Source of the DNA: an uncultured Lachnospiraceae bacterium
Lineage (GTDB): Bacteria > Bacillota > Clostridia > Lachnospirales > Lachnospiraceae
DNA: 40,057 nt
Reading direction: 5' to 3'
Assembly: GCA_902778245.1 (NCBI GenBank)
Contig: CACYXH010000032.1
Span: forward strand, 1-40,057
Within the stretch, counting starts at the first letter, position 1. The number at the start of each line of letters is the position of its first letter. Shown here piece after piece: positions 38,110 to 40,057 of this stretch. Under the pieces are notes generated by a model that was not told the DNA's origin, ran no database searches, and saw only the letters and a list, made by a program, of their open reading frames with translations. The position numbers were made by a program, and so were the translations under genes.

Positions 38110-38757
38110 ATGGAAAGTAATGAATCCTTTTTGATCAAGATCCGAAAGCCGGAGAAAAGAGTTCCCATGCACACTCAGATCATGAGCAGTGCCCTGTGTG
38201 CCATAGCGGGCATTACGATTGGCGTGATGCAGAAATGGCTTGACGCAGGTGCCGTAAATGAGCTGCCGGTCATATTTCAGAGGCTTGACATTGGAAACTA
38301 TTTCGGAAGGTTTGCGATATGGATCCTGCTGGGGACAATGATCTCCGTATATGCAAGTACACCGATCAGGGCTGCCATCAATTCCTTCCTGTTTTTTATA
38401 TGCATGGTGGCGGGATACTACCTGTACTGCAATTATGTTTTGGGTTTCCTTCCCAGGACATATATGTTGGTATGGGTTGCCCTTTCCTTTGTTTCGCCGC
38501 TGCCCGCATTTATCTGCTGGTATGCGAAAGGAAACGGAATGGCAGCAGTTCTAATATCTGCCTGTATCCTGGGAGTTTTGTTCTCACAGGCGTTTTTGAT
38601 CACACAGGGAATCTATGTAACCCATCTGCCTGAGGTGATAACGTGGCTGATCGGAGTCATCATCCTGGTCAGGAAGCCGAAAGAGTTTGTGAGGGAGCTG
38701 TTGTTGTCCGTCGTGATCGCATTTGTGTATCAGCTGTTTGTGCTGTATTGGGGATGA
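38110..38757 (+). CDS. DUF6518 membrane protein
   Basis: A 215-residue protein with about seven hydrophobic segments, starting after a basic N-terminus (KIRKPEKRVPMHTQ). The pattern SALCAIAGITIGVMQKWLD, RFAIWILLGTMISVYASTPIRAAINSFLFF and YYLYCNYVLGF agrees with DUF6518. Its role is unknown; it may be part of the same transcription unit as the methyltransferase 20 bases upstream. Confidence 0.8.
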   Translation: MESNESFLIKIRKPEKRVPMHTQIMSSALCAIAGITIGVMQKWLDAGAVNELPVIFQRLDIGNYFGRFAIWILLGTMISVYASTPIRAAINSFLFFICMVAGYYLYCNYVLGFLPRTYMLVWVALSFVSPLPAFICWYAKGNGMAAVLISACILGVLFSQAFLITQGIYVTHLPEVITWLIGVIILVRKPKEFVRELLLSVVIAFVYQLFVLYWG

Positions 38758-38798
38758 GGGCAGATTGATCTGCCGGGAATAAATGAGGGAGAAGGAAT

Positions 38799-39614
38799 AT
38801 GACTGAGAAAACCTATCAGACCCCATGTGGGAAAATCCATTACTGGATCAATGAAAAAGCAGATCGTGAAAGACCTCAGCTGGCATTTCTTCCGGGCCTG
38901 ACTGCAGATCACAGGCTGTTTGATAAGCAGATCGAATATTTTGAAGGAAGATTTCCTGTCTTCGTATGGGATGCTCCTGGGCATGCGTCTTCCTGGCCGT
39001 TTGACCTGACATTTACCCTGATGGATAAAGCAAGATGGCTTGATGAGATATTGGCTGCAGAGGGGTTTGAAAACCCTGTCATTGTCGGCCAGTCTATGGG
39101 CGGCTATGTCGGGCAGGCATATGCCCAGCAGTTCCCGGATAAGTTGAGTGGATTCATTTCTATTGACTCTGCTCCGCTGCAGCGCAGTTATGTGACAGCG
39201 GCTGAAATATGGCTTCTGAAACGAATGGAACCGGTTTACCGACATTACCCATGGAAGGCCCTGCTGAAGTCCGGCACTAATGGCGTAGCCACTTCCGAAT
39301 ACGGAAGAAGCCTGATGCGGGACATTATGATGGTCTACGATGGCGACCAGGACCGGTATGCAAAGCTGGCAGGTCATGGATTTCGGATGCTTGCGGAGGC
39401 AATGGCAGTAGACCTGCCTTATAAAATCCCGTGTCCGGCGATGCTGATATGCGGAGGAAAGGATCGTGCAGGTTCAACCATCCGGTACAACAAGGCGTGG
39501 CATGAAAAATCCGGTATACCGATTAAATGGATTAAAGATGCCGGACATAATTCAAATACAGACAAGCCGGAAATCGTCAACGCCTTGATAAAAAAGTTTG
39601 TTGAATCTTTATGA
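38799..39614 (+). CDS. Alpha/beta hydrolase
   Basis: A 271-residue alpha/beta hydrolase: FLPGLTADHRLFDKQ, WDAPGHASS, nucleophile S99 in VGQSMGGYVGQAYAQQFP, Asp in CGGKDRAGST and His in DAGHNSNTDKPE. It resembles 2-succinyl-6-hydroxy-cyclohexadiene- or lactonase-type hydrolases, but no substrate can be named. GAGGGAGAAGGA before ATG 38799 is a strong ribosome site. Confidence 0.9.
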   Translation: MTEKTYQTPCGKIHYWINEKADRERPQLAFLPGLTADHRLFDKQIEYFEGRFPVFVWDAPGHASSWPFDLTFTLMDKARWLDEILAAEGFENPVIVGQSMGGYVGQAYAQQFPDKLSGFISIDSAPLQRSYVTAAEIWLLKRMEPVYRHYPWKALLKSGTNGVATSEYGRSLMRDIMMVYDGDQDRYAKLAGHGFRMLAEAMAVDLPYKIPCPAMLICGGKDRAGSTIRYNKAWHEKSGIPIKWIKDAGHNSNTDKPEIVNALIKKFVESL

Positions 39615-39639
39615 GCTGTTATGAGGAAGGCGGTTTAAG

Positions 39640-40057
39640 ATGCAATACTACAAAACGATTCAGTTAAAAGACGGAAGGGCATGCTGCCTGCGGAATGCCA
39701 AAGAGGCTGACAGCGCAGCGGCTCTGGCAAATTTCATCCTCACACATGAGCAGACAGACTATCTGCTTACGTATCCGGATGAGAACACGATGACAGCAGA
39801 GGATGAGAGCCGGTTCCTGAAAGCAAAAACGGAGAGCAGAAGTGAGATAGAGATCCTCGCTGAAGTTGACGGCGTTGTTGTGGGACTGGCCGGTATTGAT
39901 GCTGTCGGTGACAAGCATAAGATCCGACATCGTGCTGATTTCGGCATCAGCATAGACAATGTAATGGTCAAGCATTTTTGTAACATTTATGGTTCAAAAA
40001 ATGCTGAATGGTTATCCCTTGTCTATTGGGACTGTCTTGTTTATCCTGCCATCCGAG
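39640..40057 (+). CDS. GNAT acetyltransferase, interrupted and cut by window edge
   Basis: The frame from ATG 39640 (AGGAAGG at 39624-39630) matches a GNAT: MQYYKTIQLKDGRACCLRNAKEADSAAALANF, VDGVVVGLAGIDAVG, and HRADFGISID up to about 39957. There the family sequence (normally continuing with the acetyl-CoA loop) stops. The rest, an open frame to the edge, is unlike GNAT. An inverted repeat AGCATTTTTG/CAAAAAATGCT (39971-40005) lies right after the break. Insertion of a mobile element or a rearrangement is likely. Confidence 0.6.
   Translation, partial: MQYYKTIQLKDGRACCLRNAKEADSAAALANFILTHEQTDYLLTYPDENTMTAEDESRFLKAKTESRSEIEILAEVDGVVVGLAGIDAVGDKHKIRHRADFGISIDNVMVKHFCNIYGSKNAEWLSLVYWDCLVYPAIR

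Noticed and set aside
1..40057. CRISPR array or cas genes
   Set aside because: No regularly spaced direct repeats and no Cas-like proteins were seen.
1..40057. Integrase, relaxase or transposase gene
   Set aside because: None is recognisable inside the window, so no ends of a mobile element or attachment sites could be drawn.

Overview
The window looks like DNA from a gut-type Clostridia (Bacillota), most probably Lachnospiraceae. The support is strong GGAGG-type ribosome binding sites, TTGACA/TATAAT promoters, moderate GC, and the mix of proteins: DUF6017 RepA, CD1845 family, transposon-transfer assisting protein, YodL/DUF4316, DUF434, DUF503, DUF523, DUF6155, DUF6518. This placement comes from family recognition by eye, not from a database search.

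Layout. (1) 1-5000: debris of an integrative/conjugative element (5'-truncated repA, CD1845-family membrane protein), small accessory genes, a HIRAN protein, an HTH protein and a C5 DNA methyltransferase cut off before its last motifs. (2) 5000-20080: a dense plus-strand run of housekeeping-like cargo with overlapping or nearly touching genes: DNA and nucleotide repair or hygiene (Tag, MazG-like, RecD2-DUF4186, DEDDh exonuclease), oxidative stress (Bcp, YaaA, flavodoxin), RNA 2'-phosphotransferase KptA, and several DUF proteins. It continues with PhzF, an LSM-GNAT fusion, a broken radical SAM gene, a WYL regulator, an SGNH hydrolase, acylphosphatase and a GNAT. (3) 20110-24395: a minus-strand operon of XRE regulator, ImmA protease, Y-family polymerase, its usual partner protein, a DUF5131 protein and a zinc-ribbon protein. 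It is read from a control region that holds two face-to-face promoters and repeated TGCAAC operator half-sites. (4) 25140-29510: a second, collapsed ICE segment: zinc-ribbon protein, a structured RNA candidate, a sigma-70-like factor, a surface-protein N-terminus fused out of frame to another protein's tail, a transposon-transfer assisting protein, and a YodL/DUF4316 protein. (5) 29516-31356: a cloverleaf-shaped repeat, tRNA-Ile(UAU), a degenerate tRNA-Leu, RNA ligase RtcB and an XRE regulator. (6) 31492-40057: a TetR gene with a clear operator and ATC hydrolase, then a loose series of single-purpose enzymes (kinase-like protein, several GNATs, alpha/beta hydrolases, PAP2, isoprenylcysteine-type methyltransferase). 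It ends in a GNAT gene that loses its family sequence near the window edge.

How it fits together. Conjugation genes proper (relaxase, VirD4, VirB4, integrase) are absent, so the ICE parts look like a decayed scaffold around retained stress-response cargo. The most promising unexplained items are the GC-rich palindrome-rich insert carried in frame inside a DUF523 protein with a second copy 14 kb away, the structured RNA at 25580-25752, the conserved leader element next to the sigma factor, the RtcB/tRNA/XRE island, the operator-rich convergent promoters of the polymerase operon, and the RecD2-DUF4186 fusion.
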